Below, in pieces: positions 23,052-36,088 of a DNA stretch of 64,000 nt (its first letter is position 1; every line of letters starts with the position of its first letter). The stretch lies in assembly GCA_036365515.1 (NCBI GenBank), contig CM070876.1:120392810-120456809 (forward strand). Reading direction: 5' to 3'. The notes under the pieces were generated by a model, which worked only from the letters and a program-made list of their open reading frames with translations, searched no databases and was not told where the DNA came from. Source of the DNA: Torymus aiolomorphi. Taxonomy: Eukaryota; Arthropoda; Insecta; Hymenoptera; Torymidae. The position numbers were made by a program, and so were the translations under genes.

Positions 23052-23299
23052 ATTGACTTTGATGACTTGTTAAGTGACTTTGCCAGAGCAAAGTCGAGAA
23101 AAAAATATTTTTAATTATATATTAACCATTTATAGTTTTTAATACACAAGCATTAGAAGAAAAATATTTATAATAATAAATTATAAAAATAATAACGTAA
23201 TTTTTATTTATACTTCCAACATGATAATTTTGTGCTACACTTAAGTGGGCTCCATCTTCATATTAGTCCCGGGCCTCGTAAATATCTAATCCGCCCCTG
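23052..23299 (+). mobile_element. 3' end of hAT copy A with terminal CGCCCCTG
   Basis: Noncoding tail ending GGGCCTCGTAAATATCTAAT then CCGCCCCTG at 23299. Copy B ends with the same sequence (32139), which fixes the element's 3' terminus. I could not find the matching 5' terminus upstream of 20016. Confidence 0.75.
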
Positions 23300-23309
23300 T
23301 ATGCGTGCA

Positions 23310-23480
23310 ACATTATATCAAAATCATACTTTTATTTTTGGAGCTATTTGACATTGAAAATTTTCGTATTTTAAAAAGTGATTTTTTTTATCGCACGATG
23401 AATGAATTAAAATTGATTTAATCGCTTAGATCATATTTTTTTCAAATCGTCATTTCTTGAGAACGGCTTTATGAATGAAC
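23310..23480. repeat. short copy of the dispersed palindromic-repeat family
   Basis: Shares ATTGAAAATTTTCGTATTTT, the TTGATTTAATCGCTT block and CTTGAGAACGGCTTTATGAA with the 15.2-17.0 kb repeat. Confidence 0.75.
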
Positions 23481-23595
23481 ATGAAATTTATAGGCCATTT
23501 TGTACCATTGGTAGAAAGAATGCCTTGATGCAATGTCTCTGGTTTTACTGTTAATGAACGGTACACTTGAGTGGTGGCAAATACCGGCGGATTAA

Positions 23596-23727
23596 CCTTT
23601 AGAGGACGGGGAAATTTTGGTTCAAATCGACATTTTTTAGACCCAAAATTTATCCATATTATCAACAAATAACTCACTGTACATCCCCGACCTGACAGGT
23701 GGTCGAGATATTCCCGTCCTCTAAAGG
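23596..23727. mobile_element. piggyBac-type MITE, 132 bp
   Basis: TTAA at 23592-23595 and 23728-23731 flank inverted ends CCTTTAGAGGACGGG(G)AA. TTAA target duplications and ends starting CC(C/T) are the hallmark of piggyBac elements. Interior noncoding. Confidence 0.85.
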
Positions 23728-23731
23728 TTAA

Positions 23732-25397
23732 TAGTTAACAAATCAAGCAGTTGTCGTAAATACTTGACATGGTTCAACTTTACCGACGCTCTTCCTTAAG
23801 GCCATGTGAAACCGTGAATTTCAATACTTTTTAAATCAACATTCAAGCGTTTATTCGGAAAACAAATTTTGTCAAGCGCACTGTACACATAAACACTATA
23901 TCCAGGAATTTTTTTGAGTGATTCTATTAGCATTTTCGTTAGATACGCTCCTTTGAAAAGTAGGTCAATTGCAGATTCCTACTTACCGACAGTACCGTTT
24001 TTATTTAATTAAATAAATTCTCATTTTTTTTTTAAAACACGTTTGTCAAGCGCTTCGTACGTGTTAATACTATACTCAGATTTTTTTGGATGATTCTATT
24101 GGCATTTAACATCACCTTAACAGTTAAGAAATGCCTCGTTAAGAGTTAATAAATATTACTTAAAAGCTGTATTTGAATTTGATTAATATATAGGTACTTA
24201 AGTGAGAGGGCACTAATACTTGAATTCAACGTAATTCTACAAAAAATCCCAGTAAAGCTGTAAAAGGGTTAGTCGCACGCAGCAGAGACATGCCGACTCG
24301 CATCTCACGAAGCAACGCGCTTACTTGTATTGCTGGTATACAAAAACCGAATTTCGGCCGCATTCAAAGCGCTCTCCTAACCTTATTGATTTTAGAAGTA
24401 TAACAGCGATTTATTACAGCTACCATAAAACACACCCAAGTATTAAGAGATAATGAATATTCCTAAACTATTAAAGAATGTTCATTTGAGCCAAACATTA
24501 TGAAAAAATTTCTTCGTAAATAAATCGCGCGTTTCTCTCAGACCATTCGTTCTATAACTACGTGTGGTATATATACGCAACATAACTGTAAAATTTCATT
24601 AAGAAAATATGATTTGAAGTAAATATTATATTAAAGTAAATATTAAGTAATTCTAAAAAGTTTTCAATTTAATATTATAATTAACAATTTTAGTAATTTT
24701 TATACATAATTTGATAATTCAGCGACACCTGTTATTTTATTCATATTTTATACAGAATTTAAAAATACTCTTTAATCGTAATAAATAATTGTAATTGGTA
24801 AAATTAAGGGGATGTCGTAAAAAAAGTTTCACCAAATCGCCACCAAGACACTGGCTCTGTCGCCAGGTGGGAGATTCGTGACGTTAGTCACTTTGAACAG
24901 TAATTGTCGAAAAAATAGAAATTTGCGCATCAAACAAAGAGCTGAGCAGCGTAGCCATGATAATAATGAATCATATTCATCAGTCAGACTTGGCCACAGA
25001 TATCTATTTTTTTCAAACAATTGGAAATACAAAATGGGACTGGCCGCAACTGCCCAAGTCCGACGCGACGCCATGTTTGCATACGCAAACAGCGGAGTAG
25101 TAACTCATATTTCACAGAGAGGGCGCGGGGGCGCTGATTCGATCCAGCGCGCAAAAGCAAAAACATTTTTTTAGTTATATGGTAATCAATGAAAGCAACT
25201 TCATATTGCAGATGGACAATAAATAATAAAATAATATGCAAATACAGAAATATGTATTTGCCTACAATCAATTTATTATTATTTATTCAATATTTTATTG
25301 TTTTATTTGCCACCATATGATTTGCTGCTATTACATCTAAATGTACCATGGCTGAATACATAAAATAGTGAAAAGAAAGCATAGAGTTTTAGATAGC
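23732..25397. other. no gene seen
   Basis: AT-rich. Short overlapping ORFs around 24830-25270 on both strands have no recognisable motif and are not supported. Confidence 0.5.
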
Positions 25398-25860
25398 AAA
25401 GAGAATATGCAAAGAATAAAAATTGTTTTCAAAGTAATGCTTTGAGGTCAACTAAACTTGACAGAAATCATTTTGAGCAAAGACTTTTGCTTGCCATGCA
25501 CTTGATTTCGTTTTCTTATTATCATCATAGTATCTTTTAGTGATAACACGGTACGTCTCAAATAAAATTATTTGCCAGTGATAAATAGGTTAAATTTAAA
25601 AATAATAAAAGGGTATATAAAATAGTAAAGAATAAGCGTGCAGGTTTAGTGGTAAGAATGTTTTCAAAGCCATGCTTTTAGATGTTATAGGTTTGATTAA
25701 AAAGATTTTGAGTCAAAACTCATATTTGCTATGCGCATGATTTCGTTTTTCAATTTTCACCATGCTATCTTTTAGTGATAACCTAAATTCATAGGTATCA
25801 ATTATGAATAATAAAAAGTATGAAAAATAGTAAAGGGTACAAGCATACAGTTTAGCAAAC
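25398..25860 (+). repeat. two diverged direct copies of about 235 bp
   Basis: Copy 1 (about 25398-25620) and copy 2 (about 25630-25860) share GTTTTCAAAG, GATTTCGTTTT and TATCTTTTAGTGATAAC, the last at 25531 and 25766, giving a 235-bp period. Confidence 0.7.
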
Positions 25861-27035
25861 AAAATAGAGCATGCAATACTGGTAAAAATTTACCTCAATA
25901 AATTTACGTACGCGTAGAAAAAGAAGCTCGATAATCGAAAGAAACAACATAAGTCCATTCTAAAAACCAATTTTGAATCTCACATGCAATTTTGGAAATA
26001 ATTATGTGTGTAAAAAGCTCAGTATCTAGCAAAACGTTACTAAAATTAGATCAACTTATAGACAAATTAGAATCTTACTTTGTGATGCTACTTATCTTGC
26101 ACTGACTCTGCAGTACGTTAAGGCGAGCTTCAACATCCTGACTAGCACTAGATGTACATATTGAATAAAAAAATGCACAACAATCACCTAGCAGGTACTA
26201 TTCGATATTACCTCAACGTTGCTCCCATGATACATAACCTCTAACGAACTACGTAAATGAGATCCTTCTACACAACACAAAAAATCTTTCACAATAAATC
26301 AGACACATTATTAGATTTACTTTATAACTAACAATTGTTTAATATGAAGAAGACGAAGTTGATATCAAAAGTACATAACCTCTCACATGGTATATTTTCG
26401 GTACTCTTCTAACCTCTACACGATATAGCATGAGAGAAACGCGAGCACATGGACAAAATCACAACAATTAACCCCGAAAAGTTAATTAAACATTAAAAAA
26501 CCACTGACAAATACAACGACGTATACCGAAAATACCACTTGTTGCTACAATGAGCTGTTGCCCCTATTGAAAGAAGCAGAACACAAGGCACATGACGTGT
26601 CCTGCCACGTAACGCCAACTATATCATATTCGAACGTTAGATATCGTCACGGTGACTACCAGCGATTTATATAAACGAATATTATTTATTTGGCTGTATG
26701 AAAACTAATGTAAGAATCTGACTTACAGCCTTTTAACTAGAAAAAAAAATAAAGCAACATATTAACAATATATTGAAAGACAATTATTGATCTTTGCGCC
26801 CACTCTGAAAAAAAAGTCTTGAATTCTGGATTACACGCGTGCACACATACAGTCGCGGCTCGCCTCTCGGCTCGCGCCAAGAGAGCTGCTGCTTTCTATT
26901 AAAAAATTGTTATTTCTTTTACAATGGACATTCAATTTCATAATAATTATGGCAGCTGACAACAATTTTAATAATTAGGCAATAATTTTGCATGACTTTA
27001 TAAAAAAAATCAGCGCCATATTTTTCGTAAAGATC
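25861..27035. other. no gene seen
   Basis: AT-rich intergenic or intronic sequence. I see no domain or repeat I can name. Confidence 0.5.
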
Positions 27036-27039
27036 CCGT

Positions 27040-27915
27040 CAAGCATACGTGACAAAGGCGAAAGGAAAGGGAACTCTAAAGAGTTATATTTATATCTTTG
27101 TATGTATGGTGTCTAGGGCAATTCATCTCGAACTTGTCGCGGACTCTTCGGAGTCTTTCATAGCGGCATTTCACCGTTTTACCGCTCGACGCGGACATTG
27201 TAGAGAATTATTCTCTGATCAAGGATCTACTTTTAATGGCGCTGATAAAGAGCTCAAAGCGATTCTACAAGCTAGTTCCGAAATTTACACACAAGCCTCT
27301 AAGAAACTCAGCAGCGAAGGTACGAGTTGGAGATTTGATCTACCTGGCGCTCCACATTTTGGGGGCCTTTGGAAAGCAGGCGTAAAATCTGTAAAGCATC
27401 ACGTGCGAAGAGTGATTGAGGAACAAATTCTCACCTTTTCTGAATTCAACACCTTATTATGTAGAATAGAAGCATGCTTGAATTCGATACCACTTATCAG
27501 ATTATCGGATGATCCGTCTGATTTGCACTATTTGACATCAGTGCATTTTCTCATACAGCAACATTCATATCTTGTACCAGAGCCTGATCTAGCCAAGGAA
27601 AATGTACCGATAGGCAAGCGTTGGCGATTGCTATCGCAAATGGCACAACACTTCTGGAACCGTTGGAGAAATGAGTACCTGACCACATTGAAAGCTAGGG
27701 GTAAATGGTTGCATCCGAAATCTACACCTAAGATAGGCGATCTCGTTCTCCTGCGTAACGAGAATACTCCACCATGAAAGTGGCCGTTAGGTAAAATTTC
27801 TGCGTTGCGCCCCGGTAGTGATAATTTTGTACGTGTAGTCTCTGTTAAGACTAGCACAGGAACATTGCGTCGACCTATTGTAAAGTTGGTGATACTTCCA
27901 ACTGATTCATCATGA
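27040..27915 (+). pseudogene. BEL/Pao integrase core and C-terminal domain, 5'-truncated
   Basis: An open frame of 242 codons starts abruptly inside the integrase core: YIFVCMVSRAIHLELVADSS, FSDQGSTFNGADKEL (second catalytic Asp), APHFGGLWKAGVKSVKHHV (catalytic Glu region is the GLWEAG position, here Gly-Leu-Trp-Lys-Ala-Gly), CRIEACLNSIPL, and LSQMAQHFWNRWRNEYL of the BEL-specific C-terminal domain. In most BEL elements the position after LW is Glu; here it is Lys, so the third catalytic residue is lost. TGA at 27775-27777 interrupts the frame, which then continues in phase (WPLGKI, RPIVKLVILP) to TGA at 27915. No RT or protease precedes it. Confidence 0.85.
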
Positions 27916-28405
27916 CTGATGCATCTACGTTCAATTGTAAGCTTCCTTACTTTCGCCGTTGCACCGGAGAAGGTGGGCAGTACGTTGCAAATTGCGTCGC
28001 GTTTTTTGGAAAGAGTCTACTTTAGAGAGAGAGACAGACACATAAAGCGATCTCCTTCGTTTATTCCGTAGGAGCTGCGTCACAGTCAGGTGATAGTCAA
28101 GGGACCAATTGAAACCCGCCTAATGTTTGTATGCGTGAATATAGGTGAGACCGCGGCGTCTCTTACAATGCCCCCCCTCCACCTCGCGACCCGAGCACAC
28201 TTTTACACTAAACACTTTTGGCTCCGAATGCCGGCGCGCAAACCTCTCTCTGTACTACTCCGCGACAAGCGACGCAGACCCCGAACTTCAGCTGCGATTC
28301 GAAGCTTATAATAAAGAGTGTCTTCTTTTCAATTATTTTGCGCCTAGTTATTTACCAGGGCCACTCTTTCCACGTCTCCGAAATTCTATCCTGAATCAAC
28401 AATCA
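27916..28405 (+). repeat. probable 3' UTR and LTR of the BEL/Pao fragment
   Basis: Follows the pol stop. A purine tract (GGAGAAGGTGGG, about 27967-27978) may be the polypurine tract, and AATAAA at 28309 could be the LTR polyadenylation signal. GC-rich in part. Ends not defined because the 5' LTR is absent. ORFs here (28090-28420) are not supported. Confidence 0.4.
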
Positions 28406-28419
28406 ACATACACAAAATA

Positions 28420-29560
28420 GTCTTAAATTTCAAACTGATACATGAAGTGTAATTATTCAAAATCACGATTTTGTAAATAACAGTAAAAAAATGTTAACCT
28501 TAAATAGACGATTCTTTTACCTAAAGGACTTATACGATAAAGGTACAAACTCTACATTTCCACAACATTTCAACATGATTAAATCAATCTTTTTCATTAG
28601 TTATCATGCGACAAAGAAATTGACTTTGTATAAAATACAAAAATTTTCAATATGAATATCACAAAAAGTAAGCGTTTGATTTTGATGAAAATTAGCACAC
28701 ATATTATCTACATCACATTTATCATATTTTCTATAAATATGGAGCTTTTACATAGAGCCGTTCTCGAGAAATTGCGATTTGAAAAAAGGTTAAGAAAATT
28801 TTAATTTCAAATATCTCTGATATTTATGAACCAATCATTTTGCCCACAGAACTCGACCGAGAGCTATCCGAAATCCACCTCTACAAGCAATTTTGAAGCG
28901 ATTAAGTCAATTTTACTCCCGTAATCGTTGGGCATACAAAACTCATTTTTTTCATTTTTAATGTTTACAATTATTTAATAACAAAAGAACTGTGATAGCT
29001 AGAAACTTATTTTTTGTAGATAATATAGGTATTGTAATTCTCTTTCGAATGCTACCCATTCGGTTCAGAAACATGGCGCCGGTCTCGAGAAATTGCGATT
29101 TGAAAAAAAGTTTAAAAAAATTTTAACCTCAAATATCTCTGAAATTTATGAACCAATCATTTTGCCCAAAGAACTCGGCCGAGAATTATCCAAAATCTAC
29201 CTCCACAAGGAATGTTGAAGCGATTAAGTCAGTTTTACTCCCGTAATCGTTGGACATACAAAACTCATTTTTTTCATTCATTAATGTTTTTTTAAAAAAC
29301 TAACCAACCGCATGAATTCAAATTTTTACAGATTATAGCTATTTATATTCTGCATTAACGTGATTTTTCTCAAGAAATTTATCGTTTAGTTTGGGAGTTA
29401 TAAGGTTTGAAAAAAAAAACAAGTTTTTGTTATTAAGAAAAGCATCGTCATAGCTAAAAACCTTTTTTTTTTCAGAAAATATAGGTATTTTAATTTTCTT
29501 CCGAATGACCCATCCGATTCAAATATCTCGATCCTATCATTAAAAAAAAGCAAAAAAACA
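28420..29560. repeat. dispersed palindromic-repeat family, tandem copies
   Basis: At least three successive copies of the paragraph seen at 16.2-17.0 kb: GAGAAATTGCGATTTGAAAA, CTCAAATATCTCTGA, ACTCGACCGAGA or ACTCGGCCGAGA, and TCAATTTTACTCCCGTAATC. Copies begin near 28440, 28750 and 29085. The spacing is roughly 330 bp. Confidence 0.85.
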
Positions 29561-29708
29561 ATTTTGAGAAGATCGAAAATTCGAAATAAAACAAATACGC
29601 ATCCGCCCAATCAAAAAATGGATTTTTGACCCGCAATCACATAAAAAAAAACAAAAATTATGAGATCTGTACGGTTAAAATCAACCGAGTAGAAGCTGAG
29701 ATCCAGGT

Positions 29709-29952
29709 ACACAAACGCACACACACACGCACACATGCACACGCGCACACGCACACGCGCACACATGCACACGCGCACACGCACACATGCACACGCGCAC
29801 ACACGCGCACGCACACACACGCACACGCACACACACACAGACATTTTTCAAAAACCATGTATTTTTATTCCTAATACCTCGGAAACCAATTATAACATGT
29901 TTTTACAGCAACTCAAAAAATTACTATCACAAAGCTTCCTCCGGGAGGAAGC
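29709..29952 (+). repeat. CA-rich microsatellite with 3' hairpin, copy 3
   Basis: The array runs 29709-29838, followed by CAGACATTTTT and the block ACTATCACAAA plus hairpin GCTTCCTCCGGGAGGAAGC (29934-29952), then AAAAC. The hairpin stem is perfect here. Confidence 0.75.
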
Positions 29953-30730
<778 letters not shown>

Positions 30731-30980
30731 GGGAGGGAGTCGCTCGCTGTTGCTCCGGCTACAGCTTGATTCTGCTGTAGCTGCTGCTGGTTGACTTACA
30801 CTGGCCAGCGCTGCATGGGTGGGAAGATCTGGAAGGCAGTTTCTCACGGGGCGAAGGGGCAGCGAAGGAAACGGACGCACGCATGGGTGTGTGTGCGCCG
30901 TTGCCTAATCATCACTCACCGAGACTACCGTGCAACATACTTTTCCTCTGATCCAGTGACACGCAATTTGCCATGTCACA

Positions 30981-32139
30981 AGTTGAGATTGAAAATGTTT
31001 TTATGGCGGTTTTATGGAATTTCATTTTCCCACGATTTGACACAATAAGTCAATATCTTCAAAACATAAATGTAGATTTAATTTCTGCTAATAATATGCT
31101 GCTTTCATTAGTAGATCCTGTTAAGGAATTGCGTGATAAATTTTCTGACATTGAAAAAGAAGCTAGGGAATTGAGTACTTATGTGAACCAAGAATATTCG
31201 AATTGAAATAAAAGAAACATCACTCGTAAGCTTGCCGACAAGGAAGTACAAATTGATAGTTTAAGTTGGACTGATAATTTTAAAATAAATACATTTTATG
31301 TTATTCTAGACAAAGTTGTTGCCGAGTTACAAAACCGAAGTTAAGCGCATAGCCATATGATAAAATTATTTAGTTTTCTTACTCAATTATTATTTATAGA
31401 AACTGATGAATTAGAAACGAAAACAACAAATCTTATTAAGGTATATTCAAATGATTTACAAAATGAGTTATTATTAGAATTAAAAAAATTTATACCTCGC
31501 TTAAAGCTACAACCAAAAGGTTTTTTTTCTAATCGAACACAGAAAACAACTAGTGAAAATGACCAAATCTTGTGCGCTTTGCAAGTTCTCAATTGGATTG
31601 TAAATATGAATATGATTGAAGTATTTATCGTAACTAAAATTCTGTACGCGATATAAACATTCGCAAATATTTATTTAAATAAATAAATAAATAAATATTT
31701 GCGAATGTTTATATCGCGTACAGAATTTTAGTTACGATTCCAATAGCAAACTGTGAATGTGAAAGGTTATTTAGAGTTATAAAGAGGATAAAAAGTATGT
31801 ATATGTCTATGTTAGATGAAAGATTATCTGTATTAACGAGTTTGAGCATTATAGTAGATTTACGTCGATCGATTGGCCTTGATGACTTGATAAGTGACAT
31901 TGCCAGAGCAAAGTCAAGAAAAAATATTTTTAATTATATTTAATTATATTTTTAATTAGATTTAAAATTTATAGTTATTAATATATAAGTATTAAAAGAA
32001 AAATATTTATAATAATAAATTACAAAAATAATATCGTAATTTTATTTATATTCCCAACATAATAATTTTTTGCTGCCTTTAAGTGGGCCCCATCTTCATA
32101 TTATTCCCGGGCCTCGTGAATGTCTAATCCGCCCCTGAG
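30981..32139 (+). pseudogene. hAT-family transposase copy B, 5'-truncated
   Basis: Highly similar to 22215-23299 of copy A: KIENVFMAVLWNFIFPRF-like, SQYLQNINVDL, STYVNQEYSN, then LKLQPKGFFSNR and the dimerisation block (ANCECERLFRVIKRI). In-frame stops at 31204-31206 and near 31341, and a local inverted duplication at 31629-31736 splits the frame. It ends with the same CCGCCCCTG terminus as copy A. The zinc finger and catalytic half are missing. Confidence 0.85.
31629..31736. repeat. perfect inverted duplication, 48-bp arms
   Basis: 31629-31676 is the exact complement of 31689-31736, with a 12-bp AAAT-type spacer. The right arm is the normal hAT coding sequence (compare 22885-22915 of copy A); the left arm is the extra inverted copy. 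Confidence 0.95.
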
Positions 32140-32221
32140 AACATCTCTACCGAAAGTGATACATTTAACATGTATTACTCATCACACTTGCACCTATTGA
32201 AAGTAATCTCACTCTTATATT

Positions 32222-35005
32222 GTGGCGGTCACAATGGTCAACAGATTTATCGAGATGAAGAGATGCAATTACACTCTTCCTATTCATCTTACAATTGTGC
32301 TGTGCTTCAGATTTTTTGATTTATGCATCAATAAAGGTACGTTACACATAGGTGCAGGACCAAGGAATTTTCACTCAAGATTTACCACTTGGATAAAAAA
32401 TACTCAACAATTGGAACCTTCCACGGCAACGCTCATCTATCCCAATCATTGGAATTGGAGGTACGCAACTCATACATTAGGAAGAGTTCAATTGGATTTG
32501 CGGCCCATCCCCAGAAATCTCAAAGTCACTGCTCACATCATTCGCCAAGTCTCATTGATGTTACCATCAGAGCAATGTGAGCAACACATGTGGAGTCATA
32601 CAGAAAGGTCAAACTTGGCAGACCCTACATTTTGGAAAACTCAACCCTCGATGTACTCATCGGTGCTGACTATTATGGTCGAATCATCAAACCTAATCTC
32701 ATCAATGGTAGTGTGATTGAACCAGTTGCACAATTATCAATTTTTGGCTGGTCATTACTAAAATCATTCAAATCAGTTGTTCAACGGAAAACAGTACATT
32801 AAGATTGGATTGCACTTAACGCAAAAGAATTGAAGAAATTACTTACACATTTCTGGGTTAAGAAGAACGACCCTCAACAACTATAGGCAAAGTCAAGAAG
32901 GAAGAAGCATTATATGAGCAACGCTTTGTTGACACAATGAAAACATCAAGTAACATTATCTGAAAAGTTCAGCTGATGTACTGGACAACTCATTTGGCAA
33001 AGCTCAAGCGTGCCTCAAGAGGTTACTGTCAATCACACTCACGATAGCATCTACAAAAATTGGTACCACGCATATAATAGATAAATGAATCGGATCAACT
33101 CACGCACTTCGTTTTAGCAAAATTGACATATGGAATACGAGCAACTTGTTACTTGGATATCTGCATTTTTCTTCAGCTGGTGACGAATAAAGGAATCAAT
33201 AATCCACTGGCAACAGACTTAATCTTCTTTGGAAGGATATGGATGACAACTTCGGCGGGGATGCATCAAAGAACATACTCAGTGGCAAGTGCCATGCAGT
33301 TATCAGGGTTCTGCACGGCGGGAGGCTATTCATTAGTCAAATTGCAAATTCAATTTGCTGATGTTTCTCAAGGAATTCCTCTCCAGCAACTCAAGCTGTT
33401 GATTCTAATAATTTCGTCACGAAATTTCTCAGATTATAACGGATTTCACTCTCAAATAAATTCACATCAGAATGATATTGCCGCTCACTCAAGAGATAAT
33501 CACAACTGGATAATTCTCTCTCAAAACTCACCACTACTCGATCCCGCATGGACAATCTCATCTGTGGTAATTATTTCAAATCCTCCTACAAGAGCTGTGG
33601 CTACTCAAGTACTCATGGGACAAACAAGTTCAACTCAATTGCGAATAATGGCTGCACATTCGAGAAGATGTCCTTCAACTAGATTCTATTCTGAAAATTC
33701 AGGGCTTTTCGAATGCTTCGCAACAGGCAACGGCTACAGCACCCCATGGTAAACCACATTTCCTACAATTGGCTTATTATTTCTAGTCTCATCAAGAAGA
33801 GAGGCAACATTCAACCCACACTCCATATCTGGGTTGGAGTTCAGAGCGGCAAGGTTTACTCACAAGGTATGTTTGGACAATGTTCAGTTGCCAAGCGCTC
33901 ATGTTCATTTATGAACAGATCAGAATATGGTATACACACGCATAATCGCACGTGCCTCATGATGGAAGGAATCTGTTAGAACTAGGGTTACACTCAGTCA
34001 AAGAGTAATTCCAACAACCAAAGGAAAATAATCATCACGGTTATCTCAAACAGACTCACAAGAAGAGGAACGCCTTCCAGAAAGAGGAAAAGGTCACACT
34101 CACTGCAGCCATATCACATTCGGAAAATTCATAAGATCTGGTCAATCAACACTCACTACTACAATAGACTACTCAAATTACTGGCTGGGTAATGCTAGCT
34201 TGTGATCATTTCAAGACAAAGGGGAAAATTCAACAGAGACAAGACTCACAGCTGATCTGATCAGCAAAGAAAAATGCTTCTGGATCAAGAAAACTCAGCA
34301 TGTTCATTTCCATCCTGAACTCCTTGTGCTGAAATATCTCAAGTCTCACGGAATCATCTACTCAATATATTGACTGCATGTATAGATTCAGAAGGACTCA
34401 TCAAGGGTAGGAGGTCAGCTTAACAAAACTCAGCTGAATCATAACTCAAGGCATCCAGCTCTAATACTAAGAAGCAGTCAACTCACAGCACTGATCATTC
34501 GGCATTCTCAAGTAGCAATATTTCTTGGTGGCACCGAGAAAACTCACTTTGCACACATCAGGGAGGAAATTTGGATTATTGGAAGCAGAGCTCCGGCCAA
34601 GACATTCATTCTAGATTCTGTGACTTGTGTAAGGTATCGGACTCATCGGACTCAGCAACTCTCCAGGCAACTATCTTCTCATCCAATCATCACCATTCAC
34701 TCACACTGGGATCAATTTAGCAGGACCATTCATCAACTCATCGAATGGGCGTGAGTCCAAACCATACAAGTGCTGGATTTGTATGTATGTACTCTCACAG
34801 CATCATCTGTTATCAGCTGTTCATCAATACTTGGTCACAGACCACTTATCGAATGGTTTTTATTACGGTATGCATATGGTTTACATAAAAAAAATGACTA
34901 CCTTCACAGCATTTTTCAACAAAAAAAACAACGTGGTACAACTCACATCAATGATGACACTCCACGGATACTCAAACCACCTACGTCATTTTATATGATG
35001 TAAGT
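32222..35005 (+). pseudogene. decayed BEL/Pao pol: protease, RT and integrase blocks
   Basis: Plus-strand translation in shifting frames gives BEL/Pao blocks in order. The protease (DUF1758-type) shows LPRQRSSIPIIGIGG (about 32415-32460) and STLDVLIGADYYGRIIKP, then AQLSIFGWSLL (32640-32760). Next comes the pre-RT EALYEQRFVDTMKT (about 32905). An RT-end-like segment lies near 33240-33360. The integrase zinc-finger region is at about 34495-34660 (TALIIRHSQVAIFLGG, IREEIWIIGSRAPAK, CVRYR) and the start of the core at 34706-34860 (GINLAGPFINSSNG, then FYYG). Frame changes occur every few hundred bases, so this is an old dead copy. It is a different copy from the fragment at 27 kb. Confidence 0.75.
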
Positions 35006-36088
35006 GGAAAGCAGTGGTGAAATCAATAATATTTTATCACCAACAGATCATGGATGACATCGTTCTCAAATTGAAACTTTATCATCTTTACTGACTCAAT
35101 TGAAGGTTTGCTCAACTCAAGACCGTTAGAACCAATCAAAGAAGATTCAGAAGATATCTATACTCTCACTTTTACATTATTTCTCATTTATAAGTAATTA
35201 TACTCATTGTCTCACTTGGTTTCTAAACTTCAATAAATTTCAGCTGTCCAGTTCGCAATTTCTCAATGAAAAACTCAGTAACCTTGGCAGCAACAGTCGA
35301 CTGAACAACGGTCTCAATGTACTTTAAGAAGGCAACACTCATGTCACGAAATCAATTGAAGTTCATGGTACTTAATACAGGTAATCCTCACATAATAGAT
35401 GGCTACTCTCAGAAGATATTGGACTACATCATCAAGAAATGTTCAACCTTACAAGAAAAAACTCAAGACCACCACTTTTCAATCTACTCGGAATTCAGCA
35501 ACTCGCCGTCGTGCCAGTAATATCGGAATTAAATCAAACTCTCGATTGGTGGCGGGCGGAATGTTTGGGAATTGTATGCGATATATATGCGACAGGTTAT
35601 ACAGCAACAGCACCGTGACTGGGCTCTCTCTCCCTCTCTCTCTCTCTCTCCCACAGAGCATAGAGCTGTGGACTGTGGAGGAGATATATAGAATAGACCA
35701 ATCACGAGAGACCAATGGTCAGAACAAAACAGCTGATCGAGGTCTGAAGGAAAGAGAAAAGAAAAAAATTTGAAAAAGAATCGGCCCTCGAATTTTTTAC
35801 CCTAGTATAACTTGAAAATGGCGGCATATTTTTAATTGAAATTTTTTATGCATGTAATACATCAAAGCAGCTATCCATTGATATCTTATATATTAGATAA
35901 AAACATAATTCCAAGGCGTAAAAAATTAGTGAAATTCTGGCGCACCCATTTCAATGTTTAAGTAGCGCGGGTTGTCGCTCCTTCAGGCTTCTTCTATACT
36001 TGCCTTCGGAGCGCTCCCGCGCTCCTTGATATCATCAAAAACTCATCGCGCCTACAACAATACCTCAATGGTCGTTGTTTTCGCGGTA
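35006..36088. other. no gene seen; likely BEL 3' remains and a short TC run
   Basis: 35006-35300 continues the CTCA-rich composition of the BEL copy and has AATAAA at 35231. A (TC)n run of about 25 bp lies near 35622-35650. No supported gene in 35300-36088. Confidence 0.4.

Noticed and set aside
24829..25271. Overlapping ORFs on both strands
   Set aside because: No domain, no splice context, equal support on both strands.
28090..28420. Two overlapping ORFs
   Set aside because: Lie in the probable LTR of the BEL fragment; no motif.
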